The position numbers and the translations under genes were made by a program. Shown here in pieces: positions 1 through 11,434 of a stretch of 64,000 nucleotides of DNA; the first letter of the stretch is position 1, and each line of letters begins with the position of its first letter. The notes below the pieces were generated by a model, which did no database searches, had not been told where the DNA came from, and worked only from the letters and a program-made list of their open reading frames with translations. This DNA is from Platanthera guangdongensis (lineage: Eukaryota; Streptophyta; Magnoliopsida; Asparagales; Orchidaceae): NCBI GenBank assembly GCA_039583875.1, contig CM077162.1, positions 114,110,589 through 114,174,588 of the forward strand, in the 5' to 3' direction.

Positions 1-60
1 GGATGAGAAAAAACATATGTTCTTCTTAAATCAGCTAGATATGATAAATGGGGCAGATTC

Positions 61-290
61 AACTTAATTTTTGTCTATGGTCGACGATTTGACATAGTTC
101 GTCGAATGGAGATCGACGATCAGTGAACTCTTCGTGAAGAGTTTGTCGAACGGAGATCGACGAACACTTCTTAGTGAAATAGATTTCGTCGAACGGAGAT
201 CGACGATCCCTGCTTCTGTGAGTACCTCGCCGAACAATGGTCGACGATTTATTCTCATTCTTCAGACTGTGATCGATGAACTCATTTATT
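61..290. repeat. CG-rich inverted-repeat array upstream of the element F third ORF
   Basis: About five diverged copies of a unit made of GTCGAA, CGGA and GATCGACGA occur here (for example near 98-119, 143-163 and 186-207). Each copy is a near-palindrome. The array lies just upstream of the F aORF, in the position taken by GTGTCGACAC arrays in elements A and E. Related copies recur in the F LTR around 3430-3720. A weak TATA-like stretch (TTATAACTAGG) is near 373-383. A regulatory role is inferred. Confidence 0.6.
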
Positions 291-462
291 AATAAAATAT
301 TTCGTCGAACTCAGATCAAAGATTTTTCTTTTTTTCGTTGGACTGAGATCGTCTTTTCATCTTCTAAAAACCTTATAACTAGGTTTTTTTGACGAAATCT
401 ATCCCGCACTTTCAATTCCCTTTGCACTTGATCATTGTTTCTTGCTTTGCAGGAAAACCTCC

Positions 463-3082
463 ATGGCGATTACGACGGCCGTTCTCTCCGCAATGAAAGT
501 TGATGCAGGTTTTGACATTGATTTAGAGTCATTCAGTCACATAGATCAAGTCTTCCAAGATATACTGAAATTATTTGAGGAGCCGCACTTACAGAAGTTC
601 ATGACAACACAAATAAAACTTCTAGTGCTCGAGATCAAGGAATGGGTTTATTCGTCTTCGTCTCCTGACGCCCAAACCCTCATCGGGACCATTGCAGGAC
701 AACATGTCTCTCTCACCCCTGCAATTTTGTTTGAAATTTTTGGTTTTAATAATGGAGAAGATGATTTAGAGATGAACAATGATGAATTTTCTATTATGCT
801 GACTGCGATGGGTCACTCCACTGGAAACCCGAGCAAGCTATTGAAGAAGGACTTATCTGTACATGACTATATCACAAGGCATCGATTTATTGTGATGAGT
901 GTGTTAGTGAATAAAAAATCAGTCAACTGGAGCAGTTTGTTTTTTGATTTGATAAAGAAGAAGAATTCTAAAAGTGATGTTAGTTTTGGACGGGTACTAG
1001 GGCTTTTCCTCCAGGAAAAGTGCCCTCAGCTGCTGGTCTCCCCGACCATCTTTATTAATGCTTCAAAAAGGTTAACATCAGCCCTCTTTGGCAAATGGGA
1101 GAGGACCATTGTTAAACCTTCCAGGGCCTCCTCTTCCTCTAGGACCTCTGAGGACACAAGGACTGAAATAGTCACTCCCCAACCTGTTGTAGAGGCTCCA
1201 GTCCCTCCTCATCAAACTCATGTATCTAACATTCCATCTACCTCCTCATAACCTAATTTCAATTACTGTCTCCTTCTTAACCATCTCCACATCACTCTCC
1301 AGTTCAGGAACCCACCTCCATACCCACTATCACAGTTCCTACTTCTACTACTGACATTCCATCCAATCCCCTTCCATATTTCCAGAATACACCCACACAA
1401 ACTTCTATCATGCCTTCTCTGTGTGTTCAAACTGTGGTCATCACACCCCTTACACCATATCTGCTCCTGAACCTCTCTACCTCAATTTCTCTGACATTGC
1501 CCATGATTTTCTTGCTTTCATCTCTCCCACTCCTGAGCAACTAATAGCAAATGCTATTGCTCCTCTCTCTGCTTCTATCATTACTCTCTCTACTAGTATT
1601 GCTGCTTTCTCTTTTGTTCCTTCTTTTGGAGGACTAGCTTCAGGACCCTCTAAACCCTGCCACGGGGAGATGTTCTATGAAGAAGCTCCAGTTCCTCCTC
1701 CTTCAGTAGCAGCAGTAGCAGTAGATTCTAAAATGTTTGATGATTCAGCAGATGCAGCCCCTCCAACTGAAATAATAGATTTAATTGATTCTGATACTGA
1801 CATGGCTGATACAGTTGCAACAATAACCACTGTTGGTGATTTCATTATAAATCCCACAGTTGATCTAGATTCTTTATTAGATTCTTTCAATTCTGCTTAC
1901 AGAAATATTTTACCTAGTTTTGTTACTCAGTATTCTAAAAATATTGTAGTTTATTTAGCTCCAATAAGTTCTGAAGTTGTAGAACAACTAAATGCAAGTT
2001 TTGTTGTTGAAAATATTGCTGAGCCAGCTTCTGAGAACAAGGCATTCTCTCCACCAACCTTTGGCTGATGTGAATCTCCTATACCAAATCTGGATGACAT
2101 TTTGTTTGCTGACATGGAAGAAGAAGCAGGAAATATTCAGACTGCTACAGCAATTTGTGCAGAGCCAAAAAGCCTAGCACAACCATAGATTCCTAGAATC
2201 TCAGCTGATTTGCTAAAGCAGCTAGTTGATCTTTATGACAATCCTGAAAATTCTTCTCAAGATGATGATGTTGATAATGAGTCAGATGACTCTGATAACA
2301 AAAGTTCAAAGAAAAGAAAGGCTCATGCTAAAACTGCTCCTCCAGAGGTTGTTCCTAAGCCAAATCCTTCTACTGATGTTCCATACTACATCCTCTATAA
2401 CATAACACTCACTCCAGATACCCCAAACTGGATGAGGTATTCCAAGAATGAGTAAAAATCCAGGAAGAAGAGCAGGAGGTGCTCTCCACCTCCTAAATTC
2501 AGGAGAGGTCCTCCTTCTCCTCCTCCTCCTGCAGCAGGATCTTCTAGAAGTATTGGTCAAGTTCAGAAATCCACATCTTCTCAGCAGTCCAAGCCATCCT
2601 ACAACAGGCAGCAACAATACCATTCCAGTAGAAGTAGGCAGCAACATCAATACCGGAAGCACAACAAGCAACAAAAAATATGTGAAGATAATCAACCTGA
2701 TAAAGCATCTCCTGAAAGGCCTATTTCTCCAGTTTGTGATCCAGAAATGGACCCCAACTTTAGAATAGACAGATTTTAAGAATTGATAGCTCTTTCCCAG
2801 ATCAGAAAAGCAAAGGAAGAAGGACAGAACATCTTACAGTATACCACTATGTCCTCCTATAGAAAGAATGAGCTAGACAAGTACCAGGTACATAATCTCT
2901 TTAATGTTGATTCTTACATGTCTTTACATCCAGAAGCTGTTGTCCCAAGAGCTGCATCTGTAATAATCCTTGGAGCCAATAATATAAAGATGACCAAACA
3001 GGAAGCTACAGATCCCAAATGGGAAATTATCTTTACCAGACCTGCCTTAGATGAGCAGAAGAAGAACTCCAAGAAAGGCTGA
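463..3082 (+). pseudogene. Third ORF (env-like/aORF) of SIRE-like copia element F, degenerate
   Basis: The reading begins at ATGGCG (463) and runs open to 1251, then continues in broken pieces (1421-2068, 2210-2455, 2448-2768 and 2783-3082). The N-terminal 200 or so residues form a compact globular region, followed by Ser/Pro/Thr-rich and acidic low-complexity sequence, a basic Gln/Ser-rich segment and a short conserved-looking C-terminus ending in Lys-rich sequence. No signal peptide or membrane segment is visible. The position directly upstream of a polypurine tract and LTR identifies it as the extra ORF that SIRE/Maximus-type copia elements carry downstream of pol. Its biochemical role is unknown. 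A pyrimidine-rich tract ending in TTTGCAG at 452, ten bases before the ATG, resembles a splice acceptor. The gag and pol of F lie outside the window. Confidence 0.65.
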
Positions 3083-3252
3083 ACAATTCTCTTTATATAT
3101 TTTGATTAGAACTATTGTTTATTATTTGTTACTTCACAAGGCACTATGTTAATATCTGCTGAACAATTTTAAATTCTACAAGATATCTTTTATGCTTTGT
3201 GATTTTTCTCTTTTCTATTGTTCATAGTGACCTCACCCAAATAGGGGGAGAT
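3083..3252 (+). other. Element F 3' untranslated tail and polypurine tract
   Basis: AT-rich non-coding sequence leads to a polypurine tract, AAATAGGGGGAGAT (3239-3252), directly before the LTR start TGTTGGATCC. A and E have a nearly identical tract (AAATAGGGAGAGAT), which supports placing F in the same lineage. Confidence 0.75.
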
Positions 3253-4799
3253 TGTTGGATCCCTAGTTTGGATTTGGGCTAGGTTCACTATTAGGTTGTT
3301 GACCCTTCATGTTTAGCTTAGGGTCACTTTGTTAGGTGTAGGTCAGTCTGACTAGGTTAGTCAATTTTTTATTCAGCCCTCAGAATAATTTAGAGATCCA
3401 GACTTAAAAGATTGACAGTCATTAAAAGTTTAGAAAATCAATTCGAAGTTCTTCGAACTCAACTCGACGATCGTCGATCTCAGATCGACGAACTTAGAGT
3501 CTTTAATATGAGTTGAGCTCGACGAACTTAGAGCTCAGGTCGACAATCTTCCCTCTTCTCTCAAGTTCTCAGCATGACTAACTTCTATCTCTGGTCGACG
3601 AACTTGAAGCCCAGCTTTGACAGCTTATTTTTCCAGATCAACTTTCTCTGATCTCAGCTCAACGAAGACGATTTCTCAGCTCGACGAACTTGGAGTTCAG
3701 GTCGATGAAATCTATCAGTTCATCATTTTCTATTCTCTGTAGTTATTTTCCAGATTGACCAAGGTTTATATAATATATTATTTCCTATATTACTTTGACT
3801 AATTAATTGCACATATTCTTATGAATATAGTCATTCATTAGCAGTATTAATTACTGGATTTCATAGAGTTAATATTCGGCTTAATAATTGAGACAGTTAA
3901 AGAATCAATTTATTGCCTTCTGGCCGTTTGTCCAAGTACCAAGATTTCAGCAGTTAATTATGGAGTAAAATTCAATTTCAGAGACAGAATTTCTGCAGAA
4001 AATATAAAAAATGAGAAGAGAATTTCACTAAGGGTAACATGCAGATAGAGAACAAACACATTCAGTCTGCATACTCATACAGTCTTCATCAATCTGCAAC
4101 TCTTCACCAAGCTTTCAAGAGACATCAAAATACAATCAGTCTAAAAAGCTTCTGGAGTTCATCAAGAAGACCTACACCCTGCAAAGCTTCCAGCAAATTC
4201 CTGAACAATAATCATCTCAGAGGGAGCTTTGACATCATCAAGCAATCCACTAAATTCTTCTCAGCTGTTTGAGAAAGAGAAGACAATATCACATTTTCTT
4301 TTTTCCCATTGTACACAGGGTTTTAACTCCCTTCAAAATTTAACAACCTGGTTCTTAAGTCTCCTTAACAAAAGACTTAGCTTGGTTTTTGGGCACCTGA
4401 TCAAAAGCCTAAAGGGTTGTGAGATCTCACTTCAAATAGATCTTGTGGTGACAGGGCACCAGAGCAAAAACCTGTTGGTGACAGAGCACCTGATCAAAAA
4501 CCTGTAGTGGATTTCTACCAGAGTGGTAGAAGAGTGGATGTACCCAAGTTTAGGGGAACCATTATAAATTTTTTATGTCATCTGGTTGCTTGTTTTTCTT
4601 ATTGCTGTGTGCTGTGTTAGCTTTTCTTTCCTGCTCTCTCTTAAGATATATATATATATCACTATTTTTAATTCCGCTATAAAAACCAATTAAGTTTTAA
4701 AAAATACTCTATTCACCCCCTCTAGAGTTAAATAGATCTATCCCCTTAGGTGGTAAAGCTTTTACCATCCTTCAGCCCCGACGAACCTTCTGTTATATC
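3253..4799 (+). repeat. 3' LTR of element F, cut by element B
   Basis: It starts with TGTTGG directly after the polypurine tract. It contains several TCGACGA/TCGTCGA inverted-repeat copies (3430-3720), a TATA-like run (TATATAATA near 3767) and a block near 4710-4730 (TTCACCCCCTCTAG) that also occurs close to the 3' ends of the A and E LTRs. The exact end is uncertain. A CA end near 4774 is possible, or the LTR may reach the element B insertion point at 4799. The 5' LTR partner is outside the window. Confidence 0.65.
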
Positions 4800-5870
4800 T
4801 GTTGGGTTTTGGGAATGACACAACACTTGTTCACGCAGCGGAAATAAGAACAAGAAAATCCCAAACGAGTTCGGATCTAACAATATTCATGAATCAAAAA
4901 GTAAAACATGCTGTAATAAAATTATCTTGAGGGATTGAGTTTGAGCTCAACCTAAATACTCTAGAAGAATCGGGTCAGCCACTCAACGACTAGAGTCTTG
5001 AGCACAAAAAGTATATCCGCGCCTCTACAAGAAATCCACACTATCGGGAGAACCCGTGACAACTTGTTGCACAAGCGCTAGGTCGGTAGAGGACACTCAG
5101 CGTCTCCACAGAATGCTAGATCTATTGAAGGAGAGGCAGCGACGACACTCGCCGGGATCGGGATCGGGATCGGCGACGATGAAGGAAGAACGGTTTCCGT
5201 CGGGCTTTTAGGGTTATCGGTCTTTCGCACAGTTATGACTCGTATGCTTAGAGAGAAAATTGATCACTTAATGGTCAAACCCTAACTTCATATTTATACT
5301 CCATGAGATAAATAGAACAACTTCCTATTGCTATTCTCAAACCCAAGACTTAGATTCCAGAATTCAGCAAGTCAACATTTGACTCAGCACTAGCGTTGAG
5401 TGAACTCAACACACTTAATACTGTCAATGCCTTCTGTGCCATGGCGAACTCAACACACTCAAGGCCAAAGGATAGATACGGCGTTCGACGAATCTACACC
5501 AAAGCCAAATTCGTCGAACGAAGCTCGACAAATCTGCGCCAAGGACAAATTCGTCAAACGGAGCTCGACAAATCCGCGCCAAGGACAAATTCATCGAACG
5601 GAGCTCGACGAATCCGCGCCAAGGCCAAATTCATCAAATGGAGTTCGGCAACTGTGCCATGGTGTTGAGTGAACTCAACGCACTCAACGCTTTTGCCTTA
5701 GAATATTTTAAGCATTTTCCATTTCTTTCAACACATCATATAAGCTAAACTATACAGATCCAATCTCCCTATTTCTCCATAATCTTATGTGCGACCCTGA
5801 TAGGCTCATACTGAGTTGGCAGTGAGGCTACATGCTTGATCACTTCTAAATCACTATGGTCGTGCTAACA
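4800..5870 (-). repeat. 3' LTR of element B (1071 bp)
   Basis: It is bounded by TGTTGGG at 4800 and GCTAACA at 5870. On the minus strand it is preceded by the polypurine tract AAGTGGGAGAC (plus-strand 5871-5881). It matches the sequence beginning at 63460. It includes four 40-bp tandem units with the TCGTCGAAC-type inverted repeat. Confidence 0.85.
5509..5655. repeat. 40-bp tandem repeat inside element B LTR
   Basis: Units start at 5509, 5549, 5589 and 5629, an exact 40-bp period (the fourth is partial). Each holds a near-palindrome: ATTCGTCGAAC, then GGA (GAA in the first unit), then GCTCGACGAAT with substitutions. A related partial copy, GTTCGACGAAT, precedes them at about 5483. Confidence 0.85.
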
Positions 5871-6829
5871 GTCTCCCACTTGATCTATAAAGTATCAAAC
5901 AAAAGCTTCACAAACAATGATTGACATCTAGCAATACATCATTGTTCCCCAAATAGTAAGAGTTTATAAACTCATAAGCCATTATGACCAATGTTACAGT
6001 ATTGCCATGTCCCTTCGTCCCTTACATCTGGAAAGAACTAGAGGTATAGACCGTGTCACCCTCATAATCATTCAATCCCAGTTTCTTGATCTAGAATGGA
6101 CTTTCAGAAATTGGTGAGTCCAATATCATATATTGACTCAACAAATCATGGCCATGCATTTCTCAGTCCCATTCCATCAAGGGGCCCATGAATGCAACTC
6201 ATGTCATATAGGAGGACAAATTCCATCTCTGCTCACACGCAAACACCCAAATGATTCGTAACGTACCCAATAACCACCTTTATCATCCAACTTTCTCAAG
6301 ATTGGACTTTTGATGACATCAAAGCACGCTCTTCCTAAATCGATGAAAACTATGACTTCAGGTCAAAGGACCACAAACACCATTGCCACTTGAGCCAAGC
6401 TTGTGACACATTTATATAACAATCCAAAAGTATTCTCACGGTGGGTCTGCCCAGTATAACTTGTTCATAACAAGTACCCATATGATGACTTGATATCACA
6501 ATATCATAACTTGTGAGGACGAGTCATCAATCAACACAAATGCTAGTCTTAAAGGCATCATCATCGCCCTTAGCTTCTAAGATGATACAACGACCAGAGA
6601 CTCTTTAGGTTTGAAGCTTCTAGGATCATAGGTTCTCACATCAAGTCACTACTTGACCTTTGGAAGCAAACATTTTAAGGGTATTTATTTTAGTTAATTA
6701 TTCTATCACAATAAAAATAATAACATAATAAAAGAACTTGCCAAAATATATAAAATGAAATGTATATAGTACTTTTATTAATCAAATGAAATATTTCAGC
6801 CAACATACATACAATCCACAAGACTCAAA
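5871..6829 (-). other. Element B 3' non-coding tail and polypurine tract
   Basis: Lies between the RNase H remnant and the 3' LTR of B on the minus strand. No coding signal is visible on either strand. The purine tract AAGTGGGAGAC abuts the LTR. Confidence 0.6.
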
Positions 6830-7282
6830 CTAGAGTTGATCATTCAAGTATCGTATTCCCATAGATCTAACATGACCATCATGCTTTCTCTACGCGAGAG
6901 GATTTGTTAGTGGATCTACAATGTTTTATTCAATCAGCACTCTACATATGCTCACATCTCCACGATCGACAATCTCTCAAATTAGATGGAACCACCGAAG
7001 TATGTGATTGGAGCGCTGATAAGATCTATGTTCCGAAATAAGTGCAATTGCACAGTTGTTGTCACAGTAGAGATCTACGGGACGAACAATACTAGGAACT
7101 ACATCTAACTCGCTGATGAATTTCCTAATCCATACAGCCTCCTTCGCTGCATTTACGGTGGCAATATACTCGACCTTAGTAGTAGAATTAACAACTGTAT
7201 CTTGCTTGGAACTCTTCCAGCTAGCATCACTTCCATTTAGGCAAAATACAAACCCTGATTGAGATTTTGAATCATCCCTATC
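6830..7282 (-). pseudogene. Element B RNase H, C-terminal part (split by element A)
   Basis: The minus-strand translation shows typical copia RNase H blocks: DSKSQSGFVFCLNGSDASWKS, then STTKVEYIA (usually STAEAEY), then YCDNNCAIALI, then a degenerate HILRWFHLI block. A readable but stop-containing tail with DPLTNPL (usually DPLTKPL) extends to about 6830. The N-terminal half lies at 20265 onward. Element A separates them with the TSD ctatc at 7278-7282 and 20265-20269. Several stops show it is dead. Confidence 0.85.
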
Positions 7283-7427
7283 TGTTGGGTACATTGGAAA
7301 ATGTGTACCAGATTTGAAGAAGCCTCACCCTACTCAATGATATACATCAAGGTGTATTTGATGTGTTTTGAGTTTATATGTGCAGGTTAAGTAATTGCAG
7401 GAAATGCTAAAAAATTTCTAAGTCCAT

Positions 7428-8026
7428 GTGTCGACACCTAGAGAAGCAGTGTCGACACTTATGAAGGCTTGTGTCGACACTGAAGAAAATCTGTGTCGAC
7501 ACTTGGAGTAAATTGTGTCGACACCAGGAAAGGCAGAGTCGACACTAGAAGAAATGTGTCGACACTTAGAGGCAGTGTCGACACACTGTGAAGAATAGTT
7601 GAAATAAATCGTGTCGACACTTAGAGGCAGAGTCGACACCTAGATAAGCTAAGTAGACATCAGCTGTGTCGACACCAAAAGGCAGGGCCGACACACAGAA
7701 GTATTTGTCAACATCAACTGTGTCGACACAAAGGAGATGTGTCGACACACAGCAAGTTTCAATACAGTTAAAGTAAAGAAGTACTTGTGTCGACACAAAG
7801 GAGATGTGTCGACACACAGAAGAATTTAACTAAGTTTTAAAGAAGAAGTACTTGTGTCGACACACTCAATCAGTGTCGACACATTCAATAGAAGCAATGT
7901 CGAGAAGCTGTTACAACAACAGAAGGAGTTGTGTCGACACCACCAAGGCATGTGTCAACACTTAGTCCACTTGCGTCGACACTTAGTCTATTTGTGTCGA
8001 CATATAATGAAGATCAGTCTCGACAC
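7428..8026. repeat. GTGTCGACAC palindrome array in element A 5' LTR
   Basis: There are about 16 exact copies of the 10-bp palindrome and about ten one- or two-base variants. The first eight start at 7428, 7449, 7471, 7493, 7515, 7536 (variant), 7556 and 7575, so the step is 19-22 bp. Variants mostly change the central CG (GTCAAC, GTAGAC) or the edges. Confidence 0.95.
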
Positions 8027-8160
8027 TTTCAGACAGAGACAGTATTTTCAAGAAGTGACTGGATGACTTGACAGCTGCCATTTCAACCGGTCTACCACAA
8101 CTGTCAAAACTGTCAGAAGTTCGTTAGAAACCGGATCAGCCGGTTACCATGGAGAAAGAC

Positions 8161-8169
8161 TATATAAAG
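8161..8169 (+). promoter_or_regulatory. LTR TATA box, element A 5' LTR
   Basis: TATATAAAG lies about 135 bp downstream of the palindrome array. The same sequence is in the 3' LTR at 19351-19359. The expected transcript start, defining the R region, would be about 30 bp downstream. Confidence 0.65.
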
Positions 8170-9081
8170 GCTTTCTCCTTTAACAGAAAGTGATGATCAA
8201 TCATTGTAGAATACAGATCCAGAGAAAACTGTAAATCAGTATTTTGAAGAAACTTCAGATTTACTTGGAGAGAGAGAACTCCAGTAATTGAAATCAAGAA
8301 AGAGACTTGTTTAATCAAATCTCTTAAGAAGTAGGTTCTGAACCAGACTGCAAAGAAGGATCCAGATTTAATTCTCCATCTTAAGAAGCAAGTTGCCAGC
8401 TGGTCTACTTCAAGAAGATCAACTTTTACTGAGTTCAGACTCAAGAAGCCTTGAAAAAAGCAAAGACAAAGTTGATCTCAAAAATCAGTTCGATCAAGAA
8501 CTGATCAAGAAGGTTGCCCTCTTCATTCTCTCAAATAGAGTGGTAACCTAAAACCCTTTATTATTGTTTTTGTAGGATCCTAAGGGATCTGAGCTGTACG
8601 CCTATTTTATAAAGGCTGAGTGTAAGAGATTTAGATCTCTGAGTGTAGGTCTTGTTGAAGACTGAGTGGTAGGGCTTTGTTCCTGAGTTGTAGGAGACTG
8701 TGTTCTCTGAGTGTAGGCCTTGGTGAAGGATGAGGTAGGGCAGTTTGCCTGAGTTGTAGGAGTGGGGCACTCTGAGTTGTAGGAACCTGTTTGGGGTTCT
8801 GAGCTGTAAGATCTGAGGATCTGAGGAGAAGTGCAGAAGTTAGGCCGAATCTAGTACACTGCTAAATAGGCGAAGGGGGAAAGTGGATGTACGCAGAACT
8901 TGGGTAACCACTATAAACACTGTGTGCACTCTATGTATGATTGTTTCTGTGATTGCTGTGCTGATAGCTGTAGAATTTGCAATTGCTGCTTAAATTACAG
9001 AACAGATTGTCTGCCTTTAAAGTAAAAGAAAAATTACACCTATTCACCCCCTCTAGGTGGTTAGACACTAATTATTTCAAG

Positions 9082-9095
9082 TGGTATCAGAGGGA
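9082..9095 (+). other. Primer-binding site, element A
   Basis: TGGTATCAGAGGGA starts two bases after the LTR. The first 11 bases match the complement of the plant initiator-Met tRNA 3' end. Confidence 0.85.
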
Positions 9096-10926
9096 GGTTA
9101 CTCAAAAAAGGACTTAACAGTCTGAGTAAGATCCTGTAGGCAGATTCAAAACAAACAAGAATCAAGAAAATGGGTTCTAGTGAGAATCACAAAGAGCTGG
9201 GGTCAATGAAATTGCCAATATGTAGAAAAGAGATATTTGACATATGGAAAGAGAGGGTCAGACTCTTTATGGAAGCTTCTGACCCAAGGATATATATTAC
9301 AGTCAAAGAAGGCCCATATGTGCCAATGAAGATATGCATTCTGGATGCAAATCAGAAAACTCCCAAGGACTTTTCTGAAATAACTAAAGATGAAATCATC
9401 CTGGCCACTATGGACAAGAGAGCCCAGAATATCATTGTTAGTGTCATTGATGATTCAACTTTTCAGAACTTAATTCATTGTAAAACCTCTAAAGAAATGT
9501 GGGACACATTAATAGTCTATATGGAGGGATCAGAGAAAGTAAGACAAGATAGGAAGTCAATATTAAATCAGGAATATGAAAGCTTCAGACAAGGAAAGTC
9601 TGATAGCATTACAGAATGTTACAAGAAGTTCTATATGATAGTTAATGAGTTGATGTCCTATGGAAGAGTCTTCAGCAACTATGAGCTGAATGACAAGTTC
9701 TTAAGATCCCTGACTAAGGACTGGGATACCAAGATTTGTGCCATTAGGGAAGTGGACAAACTTGCTGATATACCTCCTCCAACTTTGTTTGGAAAACTAC
9801 TATCTTATGAGATGCAGTTAATGGCTAGAAAGGAGGAAGAGAAGAATACTAGAGTGGAGCACAAGGAGTCCGTGGACTTCAAGATTGAAGCCACTAATAA
9901 GTATAGAAGCAAGTCTCCATCTTCACCTAAAATAATTGCTGAGGCTGTCACAGATAATTCAGATAGCAAGAGTTCTGATAGCAGTGAAAGTGATGAAGAC
10001 TTTGCTGCTTTTACTAGGCACTTTCAAAGATTTCTAAAGAAGAGGCAGTGGAGGTCTAAGCCTTCCACTTCTCAGCCAAAAGATGACTACTATCAGAAGA
10101 GAAAGTCATCCAGGAATGATAGAAGCAGGTCCAAGCCAAGCAAAGCTACATCTTCAAAGATTGTGTGCTATTGCTGCAATAGACAGGGACATGTAATGGC
10201 TGACTGTCCTGAAAAGAGGAAGGAGTCAGCTGATAAAAAGAAGACTCAGTTTAAGGGCAAAAAGGAAAAGTCCTTTGTAGTTAAGAAAGACGAGAGTCTG
10301 ACAGACCAGTCATCTTCAGAAACAGAATCAGAAGCTGAAGTCTACATTGGATTATTTGCTGAAGAGGATGAAGATGAGTTCATGCAGCTAATGAACTCAA
10401 TTTATGAGCATGAAGACCATCAGTGCAAGGGACTGATGGCTATATCTGAAGGAGACAAGAGCCAGGATCAGCCTGGACCAAGTTAGGTACAAAGTTGTTC
10501 TTCTAGTTCAATTTATAGTACTGAGTTAGAGTCAGCAACATCTGCATCAAGTGATGTGGATGGGTCTGAGTCTGAAGGTGATATTCATCAGTTGATAGAT
10601 GAATATAGAGACTTGCTGCAGGCACTTAAGAAGAGCAAAAACCTGGCCAAATCTCAGGCTAAGGAAATTACAGATCTTAAGATGCCTGCAGTTGATTCAG
10701 AGAAGTTGTTAGATCAGAAACTGAATGAGATAGCCATACTGAAAAACATTACTGTTATTCAGATGAGTACTATTACATTTAAGAATGATCGGATTAGAAA
10801 TCTGGAGGTTAGCTTTCAGAAAGAGAAAGAGATAGTAGCTAGTTTTTCTAAACCTAAATCTGTTTTACCCTTGATAGATGAGTTTGTACCTCAAAAGGGT
10901 AAGGCTGGATTAGGGTTTAAGAAAAC

Positions 10927-11434
10927 TGAAGGATCAAGCGCATAACCAACTGTTCCAAAAGCCCGGACTGTTGGAAAGGGTGCTACTTAATTTCTTAAAT
11001 AAGTAGAAGAGCGCCACGGGTCAAGTGAAGGAACGCCGGACCCAACAATCCCCCCCCCCCGGCGTCCAGCACAACCCGTCGGCTCAGAGGTGGAGTTACC
11101 ACATGGCCCACATGGCTCAGAGGTGGGGTTACCACATGGCCCACACGACTCAGAGGTGGGGTTACCATATGTCCACGGTTTCACGGCTCAGAGGTGGGGT
11201 TACCACATGTCCACGGTTGCCTGACCCGCCGGACCCACACAGGTAGAAGGGAAAAATCAGGATTTAAATAGCGCTCCCCCGGTCTTGAACCCGTGACCTG
11301 CTCTGATACCAATTGAAGGATCAAGCGCATAACCAACTGTTCCAAAAGCCCGGACTGTTGGAAAGGGTGCTACTTAATTTCTTAAATAAGTAGAAGAGCG
11401 CCACGGGTCAAGTGAAGGAACGCCGGACCCAACA
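10927..11434 (-). mobile_element. TRIM (terminal-repeat retrotransposon in miniature), 508 bp
   Basis: Two 121-bp terminal direct repeats (10927-11047 and 11314-11434) look identical base for base. The TSD is aaaac (10922-10926 and 11435-11439). Ends are TG...CA. On the minus strand the 5' LTR is followed by TGGTATCAGAGC (plus 11302-11313), an initiator-Met PBS. At the other end, a run of G plus AT (plus-strand 11048-11060) forms the polypurine tract. There is no coding capacity, so mobilisation would need proteins in trans. Identical LTRs make it probably the youngest insertion here. Confidence 0.95.
11082..11222. repeat. Tandem repeat inside TRIM
   Basis: Four units begin with a GCTCAGAGG-like sequence (GACTCAGAGG in one) at about 11082, 11115, 11147 and 11186, each followed by TGGGGTTACCACATG-type sequence. 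The spacing is 32-39 bp. This is the main content of the 266-bp internal domain. Confidence 0.85.

Larger units (their letters stand above)
7283..9079 (+). repeat. 5' LTR of element A (1797 bp)
   Basis: It starts TGTTGGGTACATTGG and ends TTATTTCA, followed one base later by the primer-binding site. It contains the GTGTCGACAC array (7428-8026), a TATA box (8161-8169) and a downstream CTGAGTTGTAGG-type repeat region (about 8580-8830). Substitutions relative to the 3' LTR amount to a few percent by eye. Confidence 0.95.

Noticed and set aside
2306..2695. 129-codon minus-strand ORF
   Set aside because: Shadow of the Ser/Gln/Pro-rich part of the F third ORF on the plus strand.
4775..4799. Host gene fragment at the left junction of element B
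   Set aside because: Only 25 bp, containing another CGACGAAC motif; most simply part of the F LTR.
7428..8026. CRISPR-like array of short repeats
   Set aside because: Repeats are only 10 bp and palindromic, filler is about 11 bp, the context is a plant LTR and there are no cas genes.
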